Shown here piece by piece: positions 6,392 to 12,648 of a stretch of DNA of 12,648 nucleotides. This DNA is from MWDF01 sp964577435 (GTDB taxonomy: Bacteria; Bacillota; DTU025; MWDF01). The first letter of the stretch is position 1. Each line of letters opens with the position of its first letter. The notes beneath the pieces were generated by a model. That model was not told where the DNA came from. It made no database searches and saw nothing but the letters and a program-made list of their open reading frames with translations. Made by a program: the position numbers and the translations under genes. The DNA is taken from contig CAZNZD010000045.1 of NCBI GenBank assembly GCA_964577435.1, positions 1 to 12,648 on the forward strand. The letters are read 5' to 3'.

Positions 6392-7276
6392 ATGATTAAG
6401 ACAAATAGAGACAAGGTAGTGATGATAAGCGTCCAGGGGGCGGTGGCTGCCCCGGTTACAAGGCTGGCCTACCGCGTGTCGGCGGAGGGGGAACCATTCA
6501 TATTGCCCGGCACAGGAGGCATTACCTACAACGTGCTTGTAGGTGACCCCTGCTTCGGCTGGGCTGGCGACCATGTCGAACCCGGAGTGTCAACCTGCGC
6601 GGACATTGACAAGCGCTCGGAGGGCAGGAACGCAGGATACAATACATATGCATGCGTCGGCAACAAGGCAAGGGTGGTCTCCGGCGATGCCAAAGGCGCA
6701 GAAGGCGTTGTAGTAGGCCATCACGGAGGAATCGAGCATGTGATGATCGACTTCCCGCAGGATGTCATGGAGAAGCTCTGCATCGACGACAAGGTCCTGG
6801 TGAAAGGTTATGGGCAGGGGCTTGAGCTTACGGATTACCCAAGCGTGAAGGCCATGAACCTCGATCCGGACCTTCTTGACAGGATGGGCATCACCGAAAA
6901 GGGCGGGAAGCTGCACGTCCCCGTGGCAGTCACCGTGCCGGCGAAGCTCATGGGCTCCGGCATAGGTACCAGCAACTGCTATAGCGGAGACTACGACATC
7001 ACGACGACTGACAGGAAGCTTGTGGCCGAGCTAGGAATAGACAAGCTGAAGTTCGGAGACATAGTAGCAATTACCGACGCCGACAACAGGTTCGGAAGGT
7101 CATTCCTCACCGGAGCGGTGACAATAGGCGTGGTTGTGCACAGCGACTGCCTGCTCGCCGGCCACGGACCCGGCGTTGCGACCCTTCTTACTGACGTGGA
7201 GGGCTTCATTGTGCCTGTGGTGAAGAAAAACGCAAATGTCGGAGCATGCCTGAACCTCGGCAGGTACAGGAAGTAG
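6392..7276 (+). CDS. DUF4438 family protein, function unknown
   Basis: The 294-residue product matches what I recall of the DUF4438 family, found in Thermotoga and various anaerobes and without an established function. Family-like landmarks are PGTGGITYNVLVGD at 39-52, GDHVEPGVS at 59-67, a central GHHGG at 109-113, MGSGIG near 187-192, and VVVHSDC then AGHGPGVATL at 247-265. Clusters of D60, H61, E63, H110/H111, H250, D252 and H258 could form a metal or active site, but this is inference. There is no signal peptide or membrane segment, so it is probably cytoplasmic. ATG 6392 is chosen because GAGGTG at 6380-6385 lies six bases upstream; an in-frame GTG at 6383 overlaps that site and is unlikely. 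The exported-protein gene starts 15 bases downstream with a perfect ribosome site, so the two form one unit, and pxpA follows. A role linked to oxoproline or glutamate is only suggested by position. Confidence 0.75.
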   Translation: MIKTNRDKVVMISVQGAVAAPVTRLAYRVSAEGEPFILPGTGGITYNVLVGDPCFGWAGDHVEPGVSTCADIDKRSEGRNAGYNTYACVGNKARVVSGDAKGAEGVVVGHHGGIEHVMIDFPQDVMEKLCIDDKVLVKGYGQGLELTDYPSVKAMNLDPDLLDRMGITEKGGKLHVPVAVTVPAKLMGSGIGTSNCYSGDYDITTTDRKLVAELGIDKLKFGDIVAITDADNRFGRSFLTGAVTIGVVVHSDCLLAGHGPGVATLLTDVEGFIVPVVKKNANVGACLNLGRYRK

Positions 7277-7291
7277 GGAGGAGGTGCGCCT

Positions 7292-7759
7292 ATGAGCGCT
7301 CGTAAGGCCGCTGCTGCGTTGATGGCGATACTGGTGCTAGCCGGGGCTGCTTATGCCGCCAACAAGTACTTCTACCTAAGCGACCAGCTTAACACCGAAG
7401 TCACGATGACGAAGGGAGAGCTGGGCGCGCTTCAGCTGACTGCCTACTACAACAACACTGGTTCTCTGACATCTAAGCTTGTAAGGCAAAGCGTGAGGGC
7501 GTATCTGAACTCCCTTTCGCTTGACGTCTTCGTGGATACCGCCGTGCAGGATTCCTGGCCTGTGCACACTGGGGGTAGCAGCTTCTTGATATCCGACGCA
7601 GAGCTGAGCCTGGCATACATCGAGGCGGGAGAAGTCGTTTTGGGGTGGGTTAACAGGTACTTCCCGGACATCAACATCAGAGCTGTGAATGTAATTTTCA
7701 CGATAAAGGGCTTCAAGCTGGGCACTTACCAGCAGGGAAAATTCGCGATCCAGAGGTAG
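7292..7759 (+). CDS. Small exported protein of unknown function, 155 aa
   Basis: I do not recognise the family. The first 22 residues are a signal peptide: MSARK, an Ala/Leu-rich core (6-18) and an AYA cleavage motif before ANKYF. The mature part (about 133 residues) has no cysteine and no strong second membrane segment, and shows alternating hydrophobic stretches (FTIKGFKLGTY near the end) suggesting a beta-rich fold. Its middle (LVRQSVRAYLNSLSLDVFVD) looks helical. AGGAGGTG at 7279-7286, an ideal Shine-Dalgarno, lies five bases before ATG 7292, and the upstream DUF4438 gene ends 15 bases earlier, so the two are translated from one transcript. A GC hairpin starts at the stop codon. It could be a periplasmic or surface partner of the neighbouring enzymes, but nothing in the sequence shows this. 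Confidence 0.75.
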   Translation: MSARKAAAALMAILVLAGAAYAANKYFYLSDQLNTEVTMTKGELGALQLTAYYNNTGSLTSKLVRQSVRAYLNSLSLDVFVDTAVQDSWPVHTGGSSFLISDAELSLAYIEAGEVVLGWVNRYFPDINIRAVNVIFTIKGFKLGTYQQGKFAIQR

Positions 7760-7779
7760 GGGGCGTCAAGCCCCCCTTT
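7759..7779 (+). terminator. Terminator-like GC hairpin inside the gene cluster
   Basis: GGGGGC (7759-7764), loop GTCAA, GCCCCC (7770-7775), then CTTT. The stem begins at the last base of the stop codon of the small exported-protein gene. The T tail is short, so termination is probably partial. It may reduce read-through into pxpA or stabilise the upstream mRNA. Confidence 0.5.
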
Positions 7780-7856
7780 AGCAACCGGATCAACAAGAGC
7801 GTCGGCCCGATGACCCTTGGATCTTGCCGGCCGCAAGCCTTTCGGAGGGATGTTCG

Positions 7857-8639
7857 ATGAGGGTAATAGACCTAAACAGCGATGTGGGGGAGTCGTTCGG
7901 CGCATTCTCTAAAGGATGCGACAGGATGGTGCTCGAATCGGTGACCAGCGCAAATATCGCCTGTGGCTTCCATGCAGGAGATGCTGGCACGATGAGGCGG
8001 ACGATGGCAATATGCAAGGAGCTTGGCGTAAACCCGGGAGCCCATCCGGGATACCCTGACATGCAGGGGTTCGGAAGGCGGGAGATGTCCGCTACGGCCG
8101 AGGAGATAGAAGACTACGTCCTTTACCAGGTCGGCGCATTAGACGGCTTCGCCAGGGCGGAGGGCTTAAAGCTAAGCCACGTCAAGGCGCACGGAGCCCT
8201 ATATAACAGGACGGCGAAGGATGAAGAGGCGGCCGCGGCAGTGGCAAAGGCCGTGAAATCGTTCGATCCCGGTCTGATCCTGGTAGGCCTTGCGAATTCC
8301 CTTATGATAAGAGTCGCGAAGGACATGGGGCTGAGGGCAGCCTCGGAGGCCTTTGCGGACAGGGCTTACAATCCTGACGGCACCCTGGTGCCTAGGGCAA
8401 TCCCTGGTTCTGTGATCCACGATAGGGAGAGAGTAGTCGAAAGGGCTGTACGCATGGCATCGGAGGGGGTAGTCCTGGGCGTCGACGGAAATGCCATAGA
8501 GCTTGAGATCACAACCATCTGCCTTCACGGAGACACCGAAGGTGCGGCAGTCCTTGCCGCAGACATAAGAAAGTCTATTGAAGCGCTCGGCGTAAGGATA
8601 GCGCCATTGAATGAAGTCCTCGGAGGTGCCGGCAAATGA
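7857..8639 (+). CDS. pxpA: 5-oxoprolinase subunit A (LamB/YcsF family)
   Basis: PxpA works with PxpB and PxpC as the prokaryotic ATP-dependent 5-oxoprolinase, turning 5-oxo-L-proline into L-glutamate in the cytoplasm and so removing a spontaneous damage product of glutamine and glutamate. The 260-residue product has the YcsF-family signature: DLNSDVGE at 5-12, NIACGFHAGD at 33-42 and GAHPGYPD at 61-68, with D5, N7, H39, D42 and H63 placed for a metal-bound polysaccharide-deacetylase-like fold. KAHGALYN and the C-terminal TICLHGD also fit. Length is normal (about 250). ATG 7857 is chosen for GGAGGG seven bases upstream; an in-frame upstream extension would add 11 unconserved residues with no ribosome site. 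The last four bases overlap the DUF1445 gene. A leader of nearly 100 bases without a clear promoter precedes it. Confidence 0.95.
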   Translation: MRVIDLNSDVGESFGAFSKGCDRMVLESVTSANIACGFHAGDAGTMRRTMAICKELGVNPGAHPGYPDMQGFGRREMSATAEEIEDYVLYQVGALDGFARAEGLKLSHVKAHGALYNRTAKDEEAAAAVAKAVKSFDPGLILVGLANSLMIRVAKDMGLRAASEAFADRAYNPDGTLVPRAIPGSVIHDRERVVERAVRMASEGVVLGVDGNAIELEITTICLHGDTEGAAVLAADIRKSIEALGVRIAPLNEVLGGAGK

Positions 8640-9439
8640 CCGATTACTCGAAGTCGACCCCTCAGCAGGTCCGACTTGCTGCCAGAAAGGGGCTCCTGGG
8701 TACGCAGACTTCCGGCATGGCAGAGGGTTTCGTACAGGCGAACCTCGCCGTGCTGCCCGGCAAGCTCGCATACGACTTCCTCCTGTTCTGCATGAGGAAC
8801 CCGAAGCCCTGCCCGATAATCGAGGTGGGCGGCAAGGGCGAATACCTAACCAGGTTCATAGCCGATGGAGCTGATATCAGGACCGACATACCCAGATACA
8901 GGGTGTACAGAAACGGAGTCAAGACGGAGGAGCCGTACGACATAACGGAGCTCTGGCAGGACGATTTCGTTTACTTCCTCATCGGCTGCAGCTTCTCCTT
9001 CGAACGAAGGCTGATTGCGGGCGGAGTGCCGGTAAGGCACATAGAGATGGGAACGAACGTGCCCATGTACATAACCAACGTGCAGTGCCGTCCGGCAGGA
9101 GCGTTCCACGGACCTATGGTAGTCAGCATGAGGCCGGTGCCAGGGAGGCTTGTTGCAAGGGCGGTAGAGATAACAGCTGCGCTTCCCGCTGTACACGGCT
9201 CTCCTGTGCATATAGGAGACCCCGCCGGCATCGGTATTGAGGACCTCGGCAGGCCGGATTTCGGCGACCCTGTGACAGTGAACCCGGGCGAAGTGCCGGT
9301 GTTCTGGGCTTGCGGGGTGACTCCGCAGGCCGCGGCGCTGTCGGCCAAACCGGAGATAATGATCACACACAGCCCAGGGCACATGTTCGTGGGAGACATA
9401 CCGGACGATAAGATCCAGGAGTTCATATACGGAGCTTAG
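8636..9439 (+). CDS. DUF1445/UPF0317 protein, D-glutamate cyclase-like
   Basis: The 267-residue product is a typical member of the DUF1445 (UPF0317, YcsI-like) family: GFVQANLAVLP at 31-41, RNPKPCP at 54-60, GCSFSFE at 117-123, RHIEMGTNVPMY at 134-145, SMRPVPGR at 164-171, HGSPVHIGDP at 187-196, then PVFWACGVTPQ at 221-231 and a C-terminal ITHSPGHMF. Family members are often annotated as putative hydro-lyases. The mitochondrial D-glutamate cyclase of mammals contains a DUF1445 domain and makes 5-oxo-D-proline from D-glutamate, which makes the link to 5-oxoprolinase genes meaningful. B. subtilis ycsI occupies a similar place between pxpA and pxpB homologues. Here it overlaps pxpA by four bases (ATGA) and has GGAGGTG seven bases before its ATG, so translation is coupled. 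No signal peptide; cytoplasmic. Family is certain; reaction in bacteria is inferred. Confidence 0.92.
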   Translation: MTDYSKSTPQQVRLAARKGLLGTQTSGMAEGFVQANLAVLPGKLAYDFLLFCMRNPKPCPIIEVGGKGEYLTRFIADGADIRTDIPRYRVYRNGVKTEEPYDITELWQDDFVYFLIGCSFSFERRLIAGGVPVRHIEMGTNVPMYITNVQCRPAGAFHGPMVVSMRPVPGRLVARAVEITAALPAVHGSPVHIGDPAGIGIEDLGRPDFGDPVTVNPGEVPVFWACGVTPQAAALSAKPEIMITHSPGHMFVGDIPDDKIQEFIYGA

Positions 9440-9442
9440 GTG
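9438..9442 (+). promoter_or_regulatory. Ribosome binding site favouring ATG 9449 of pxpB
   Basis: AGGTG overlaps the stop codon of the DUF1445 gene and lies six bases before ATG 9449. The alternative GTG 9440 lies inside this element; it has a GGAG at 9431-9434 but would add only three residues. ATG 9449 is preferred, with moderate certainty. Confidence 0.4.
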
Positions 9443-9448
9443 GGGAGA

Positions 9449-10186
9449 ATGGGACATCTGCTCATAGCACATGCCTCCGACGATTCCGTGGTCATCAGGT
9501 TCAAAGAAGAGATCTCACCCGCAGTGGCAGGCGAGGTAAGGCATGCCCGCCTTGCGATAGAGGCTCTGGGCATGCCATGGGTCACAGACATGGTCAGCTC
9601 ATATAACGAGCTTCTGGTCATCTACGATAATAATGCCGTGGGGCCTTCGGAGGCCCTGGACAGCATCGGCAAAGCCCTAGCCTCGACGGCATCTGAGGTC
9701 CGGTCGAAGGCGATGGTCACAGAGATTCCGGTCTGCTACGGGGGGGAGTTCGGCCCTGACCTAAGATTCGTGGCTGAGCACACGGGGCTTAGCAGCGATG
9801 AGGTGATAAGCATCCACTCCGGCAGGGATTACCTCATCTACATGATAGGGTTCACTATCGGTTTCCCTTACCTGGGAGGCATGGACGTAAGGCTTGAAAC
9901 CCCGAGACTGCAGTCTCCACGGCAGATCGTGCCGAAAGGCTCGGTAGGCATTGCCGGCAAGCAGACCGGCATATATTCCCTGGACACCCCCGGAGGATGG
10001 CAGATAATCGGAAGAAGCCCGGCAAGCCTGGTGAACATCGACCGGACTCCGCCTGCCGTCCTTTCAGCGGGCGATTTCGTGAGGTTCACGCCAGTAACCG
10101 AGGATGAGTACCATAGGCTGGCCGAGATGGGCAAGGTTGGGAAGCTCCGGTTGAAGACGCGCCCCTTCGTGGAGGTGCCGGAATGA
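9449..10186 (+). CDS. pxpB: 5-oxoprolinase subunit B (KipI/AHS1 family)
   Basis: PxpB pairs with PxpC to form the ATP-using half of 5-oxoprolinase; both are homologous to the two parts of the allophanate hydrolase AHS domains. The 245-residue product shows the AHS1 pattern: an N-terminal alpha/beta part to about 85, then IPVCYGGEFGPDL near 93-105, GFTIGFPYLGGM at 134-145, TPRLQSPR at 151-158, VPKGSVGIAG at 161-170, QTGIYSLDTPGGW at 172-184 and IIGRSP at 186-191. Length is normal (about 220-245). The homologue in B. subtilis, KipI, was first described as an inhibitor of the sporulation kinase KinA, a role with no support here. The gene follows DUF1445 after nine bases and overlaps pxpC by four (ATGA), suggesting coupled translation and 1:1 subunits. 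Confidence 0.95.
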   Translation: MGHLLIAHASDDSVVIRFKEEISPAVAGEVRHARLAIEALGMPWVTDMVSSYNELLVIYDNNAVGPSEALDSIGKALASTASEVRSKAMVTEIPVCYGGEFGPDLRFVAEHTGLSSDEVISIHSGRDYLIYMIGFTIGFPYLGGMDVRLETPRLQSPRQIVPKGSVGIAGKQTGIYSLDTPGGWQIIGRSPASLVNIDRTPPAVLSAGDFVRFTPVTEDEYHRLAEMGKVGKLRLKTRPFVEVPE

Positions 10187-11208
10187 ACGCTTCAGCACTG
10201 AGGATATTGAAGCCGGGACCACTTGCGACTGTGCAGGACTGCGGAAGGAAGGGCTTCATGGCATGGGGAGTGCCGGAGTCCGGCGCAGCTGACGGGTTCT
10301 CCCTTCGGGCTGCGAACCTGCTCGCAGGAAACAGCGAGACTAGCGCAGCGATCGAGATCACATTAGGCGGGTTCAAGGCGGAGTTCAGCCGCGCATCGAT
10401 AATCGCCCTGTATGGCGGCTTATGCAATGCTAATCTGAACGGAGAGCCGATAAGGGCTGGGGAGGCCTTGAGGGCTGAGGCAGGCGCTGTCCTCGAAATC
10501 GGCATGATAACCAGGGGAGCCCGCGTATATCTTGCGGCAAGAGGCGGCATAGACGTCCCTGAGGTGCTTGGCTCCAGGGCCACCTACCTCAAGGCAGGCC
10601 TCGGAGGATACCTGGGTAGGGCCCTTAAGGCAGGAGACGAGCTGGATTGGGGCCGATTTGAGGACGGCATCAGATTGCTCAAGGCTAAGGATGGGGCTGA
10701 ACCGCCCAGCCTGGAGAGGCTTGATGACGGAACCTGCCTGTTAAGGGTGATACCGGGCACGATGCCTGAACGTTTCGAGGAGGGCGGGCTTCGTAAGCTA
10801 ACTGAAGGCGAGTATACCGTAAGCCAGGAATGCGACAGGATGGGAATCAGGCTTGCGGGGCCTTCGATAGGGCACACCCGCGGGGCGGATATCCTATCAG
10901 GCGGCATCGAGCCCGGCGCTGTGCAGGTACCGGGTGCAGGATCGCCGATAATCCTGATGGCAGACCGCCAGACGACGGGCGGCTATACCAAGATCTGCTC
11001 GGTTATAAGCGCGGACAGGCCGAAACTGGGGCAGCTTCGACCCTCTGACAGGGTAAGATTCAGCATGGTAGACGTAATGAAGGCTCATGAGGAACACCTG
11101 CGACAGGAGCGAATGCTAAGGGGTTTGTGCACGCCCGCAGCGCCTGCAAGGCGGTTCTCCCTTACGATAGGGGCGGAGACCTTCGCTGTCGAAGTGGAGG
11201 AGTTATGA
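10183..11208 (+). CDS. pxpC: 5-oxoprolinase subunit C (KipA/AHS2 family)
   Basis: PxpC is the larger subunit of the PxpBC pair and belongs to the AHS2 (biotin-dependent carboxyltransferase-like) family. The 341-residue product begins with the family hallmark GPLATVQDCGRKGF at 12-25, then WGVPESGAADGFS (28-40) and AANLLAGN (43-50), followed by IEITLGG and YLAARGGIDVPEVLGSRATY. The C-terminal half has the usual YTVSQECDRMGIRL, then GIEPGAVQVPGAGSPIILM and the DRQTTGGYTKI motif. Length fits (about 310-345). GGAGGTG ends five bases before ATG 10183, and the start codon overlaps the pxpB stop (ATGA). The stop codon abuts or overlaps the start of the phosphodiesterase gene, so that gene is co-translated. 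With pxpA and pxpB the full enzyme is encoded without breaks. Confidence 0.95.
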   Translation: MNASALRILKPGPLATVQDCGRKGFMAWGVPESGAADGFSLRAANLLAGNSETSAAIEITLGGFKAEFSRASIIALYGGLCNANLNGEPIRAGEALRAEAGAVLEIGMITRGARVYLAARGGIDVPEVLGSRATYLKAGLGGYLGRALKAGDELDWGRFEDGIRLLKAKDGAEPPSLERLDDGTCLLRVIPGTMPERFEEGGLRKLTEGEYTVSQECDRMGIRLAGPSIGHTRGADILSGGIEPGAVQVPGAGSPIILMADRQTTGGYTKICSVISADRPKLGQLRPSDRVRFSMVDVMKAHEEHLRQERMLRGLCTPAAPARRFSLTIGAETFAVEVEEL

Positions 11209-11960
11209 TGAGCTCTATTGAAGGAACAGACGGAAGGATGATGGTCTTCGCCCACAGGGGGGCGAGCGGCGCTGCTCCTGAGAACACCATGGCGGCCTTC
11301 GAGCAGGCTTCGGAGAAGGGGGCAGACGGAATCGAACTGGACGTGCACATGAGCGCGGACGGAAAAGTCGTCGTAATCCATGATGCCAGGCTCGAGAGGA
11401 CATCAGACGGCTCAGGCGAAGTTGCCTACATGAATTACGCGGAGCTTGAGAAGTTCGACATGGGGGCAAAGTGGAAGGGAAGCCCCTGGGGGTTTCAGAG
11501 AATACCCTTGCTTGAGGAAGTCATAAGCCTTGCGAAGTCGACGGATATGATGCTTAACATAGAGCTGAAGGGATACAAGGCTAATCCTGGGCTGGCTGAG
11601 GCGACAGCGAAGATAGTGCAGGAGAATGGTTTCGAAGCAGATGTGATTTTCTCATCTTTCGATATCGGCCAGTTAAGGAGGACGAAGGTGGCATTGCCTC
11701 AGGCACGGCTCGCCTATATAACCTTCTTTCCGCCTCAACCCCAGCTGGGAGTGGCAGAGGACCTATGGGGATGCCATCCCAACCACTCTCTCACCACCAA
11801 GCTTTCGGTAAGGAAATGGCAGGAGGCAGGGATGCATGTACAGCTATGGACGGTAAACTCCAAGGAGGCGATACTGAGGGCCATCAGAATAGGGGTGGAC
11901 GGTATAATCACCAACCATCCGGCGCTGGCTCTTAGCATAATAGGGGGAAAGATCAGGTAA
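11208..11960 (+). CDS. Cytoplasmic glycerophosphodiester phosphodiesterase family protein
   Basis: GDPD enzymes split glycerophosphodiesters, such as deacylated phospholipid headgroups, to glycerol-3-phosphate and an alcohol. The 250-residue TIM-barrel protein keeps the catalytic and metal residues: HRG at 16-18 with H16 and R17, PENT at 24-27, E43 and D45 in GIELDVH, H58 in VIHD, and E119 in NIELKG. VQLWTVNS and GVDGIITNHP close the barrel as in UgpQ-like enzymes. There is no signal peptide, unlike GlpQ, so it acts in the cytoplasm. ATG 11208 is chosen (GGAGG seven bases upstream); ATG 11205, one codon earlier, would overlap the pxpC stop as ATGA and is nearly as likely. Co-translation with pxpC is unusual for this family and suggests a linked substrate. 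An MFS transporter starts 28 bases downstream and could import that substrate. Confidence 0.9.
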   Translation: MSSIEGTDGRMMVFAHRGASGAAPENTMAAFEQASEKGADGIELDVHMSADGKVVVIHDARLERTSDGSGEVAYMNYAELEKFDMGAKWKGSPWGFQRIPLLEEVISLAKSTDMMLNIELKGYKANPGLAEATAKIVQENGFEADVIFSSFDIGQLRRTKVALPQARLAYITFFPPQPQLGVAEDLWGCHPNHSLTTKLSVRKWQEAGMHVQLWTVNSKEAILRAIRIGVDGIITNHPALALSIIGGKIR

Positions 11961-11988
11961 CCCATTCGATTGGAAGCGGGGTGCGAGG

Positions 11989-12648
11989 ATGAAAATCAAT
12001 TACGGCAGGTTGTTCCTTCTGGGTCTTGGCTTCATGTCGATATCCCTCTCATGGGCTGTGTACAACGCCTTCGTGCCGATTTTCCTGGATAACGCCCTTC
12101 CCGCCATGACTTTCAAGGGGCTTGCAATCGGCTTCATCATGACTTTCGACAATATAGCGAGCATCACCCTGCAGCCCTACTTCTCGGCAAGGTCGGATTC
12201 GACCTGGAACAGCTTCGGAAGGAGGATGCCCTACCTTCTGATAGGAATGCCGATAGCTGCTGTCGCCGTGACCCTGATACCGGTAGTGAAGTCCAACCTG
12301 GCTCTTATGATCGGCTCCATACTTGTTATGAACATCTCCATGGCCGTTTTCCGGGCTCCGACTGTCGCGCTTATGCCCGATATAACGCCGGTCGCGCAGA
12401 GGTCCAAGGCTAACGGGGTCATCAACCTCATGGGAGGCCTTGGCGGCCTAATCGCCTATTTCATCGGGTCGAAGCTGTATGACGTCCATCCCGTAGTCCC
12501 GTTCGCCATGGCAGGAATCGTGATGCTGCTTGTGCTTGTGACGCTTAAGGCGTTCATGAAGGAGCCTGAGGTAGCTGAGGGCAAGCAGGGCGACGAGAAG
12601 CCTGTGAGCATATTCGAGGCTCTCAGGGAGGCGTTCGCGCCTGAGAAG
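11989..12648 (+). CDS. MFS transporter (GPH/SLC45-like), 3'-truncated
   Basis: The frame is open from ATG 11989 to the window end (220 residues). It encodes about six membrane helices, near 7-33, 43-65, 81-100, 104-126, 141-160 and 169-187, followed by a charged cytoplasmic loop (188-220), the expected first half of a 12-helix MFS carrier. The loop between helices 2 and 3 holds SARSDSTWNSFGRRMPY, resembling the D...GRRRP motif of glycoside/sucrose symporters (GPH, SLC45-like), so a proton- or cation-coupled solute symporter is likely. The substrate is unknown; family members mostly carry sugars, while the operon context points to oxoproline, glutamate or a glycerophosphodiester. The ribosome site is weak (GCGAGG directly before the ATG). 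It follows the phosphodiesterase gene by 28 bases with no terminator. Confidence 0.85.
   Translation, partial: MKINYGRLFLLGLGFMSISLSWAVYNAFVPIFLDNALPAMTFKGLAIGFIMTFDNIASITLQPYFSARSDSTWNSFGRRMPYLLIGMPIAAVAVTLIPVVKSNLALMIGSILVMNISMAVFRAPTVALMPDITPVAQRSKANGVINLMGGLGGLIAYFIGSKLYDVHPVVPFAMAGIVMLLVLVTLKAFMKEPEVAEGKQGDEKPVSIFEALREAFAPEK

Noticed and set aside
6392..7276. Proline racemase or proline reductase reading of the DUF4438 protein
   Set aside because: Some Cys and Gly-rich motifs and the metabolic setting made this tempting, but the racemase Cys motifs are absent and the overall pattern fits DUF4438.
7780..7856. Riboswitch or promoter upstream of pxpA
   Set aside because: No known riboswitch core, no TATAAT-like box and only a 5-bp inverted repeat could be seen. 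It is kept as a question under findings.
10086..10583. Minus-strand open frame of 165 codons opposite pxpB/pxpC
   Set aside because: Antisense to well-conserved pxp coding sequence, with no start signal and no recognisable domain.
1..12648. CRISPR array, tRNA, insertion sequence, toxin-antitoxin or phage defence genes
   Set aside because: No direct-repeat series, cloverleaf, transposase or defence domain was seen on either strand. All gaps between genes are under 150 bases and are accounted for above.

Overview
The window reads as a GC-rich piece of a bacterial chromosome. Arginine is very often AGG, ATA is common, Shine-Dalgarno sequences are strong (AGGAGGTG type), and two genes appear to start with TTG. 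The content (polyferredoxin, flavodiiron protein, ATP-type PEP carboxykinase, amino-acid and oxoproline salvage genes) suggests an anaerobe living on peptides or amino acids. A Synergistota-, Thermotogota- or Bacillota-like lineage would fit, but I cannot fix the phylum from sequence alone. All annotated genes look intact except the two cut by the window edges. I saw no tRNA, rRNA, CRISPR array or mobile element.

Layout. Bases 1-3677 (+) form a compact run: the C-terminal end of a membrane polyferredoxin, a short RNase HIII-type protein (rnhC, TTG start), a membrane-anchored M20 peptidase of the PM20D1 type, and a flavodiiron protein (fprA, TTG start). The run ends at a convergent junction with two tandem hairpins (3699-3757). 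On the minus strand lie an unrecognised exported protein (3771-4583) and pckA (4673-6247), separated by a terminator hairpin. A short AT-rich divergent promoter region (about 6248-6391) separates pckA from a second plus-strand run.

The second run is DUF4438 protein - small exported protein - hairpin leader - pxpA - DUF1445 (D-glutamate-cyclase-like) - pxpB - pxpC - glycerophosphodiester phosphodiesterase - MFS transporter (cut by the window end). From pxpA to the phosphodiesterase the genes overlap or nearly touch, so they are almost certainly translated together.

How it may work. PxpA, PxpB and PxpC are the three parts of the prokaryotic ATP-dependent 5-oxoprolinase, which opens 5-oxoproline (pyroglutamate) to glutamate. 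A DUF1445 gene in the middle recalls the Bacillus subtilis ycsF-ycsG-ycsI-kipI-kipA order. Because eukaryotic D-glutamate cyclase contains a DUF1445 domain, a D-glutamate/5-oxoproline branch is a reasonable hypothesis. Glutamate carbon could then reach PEP and sugars through PckA, transcribed divergently from the same spacer. The least explained parts, and the best candidates for something new, are the DUF4438 protein and the small exported protein that open this run, and the phosphodiesterase/transporter pair that closes it.
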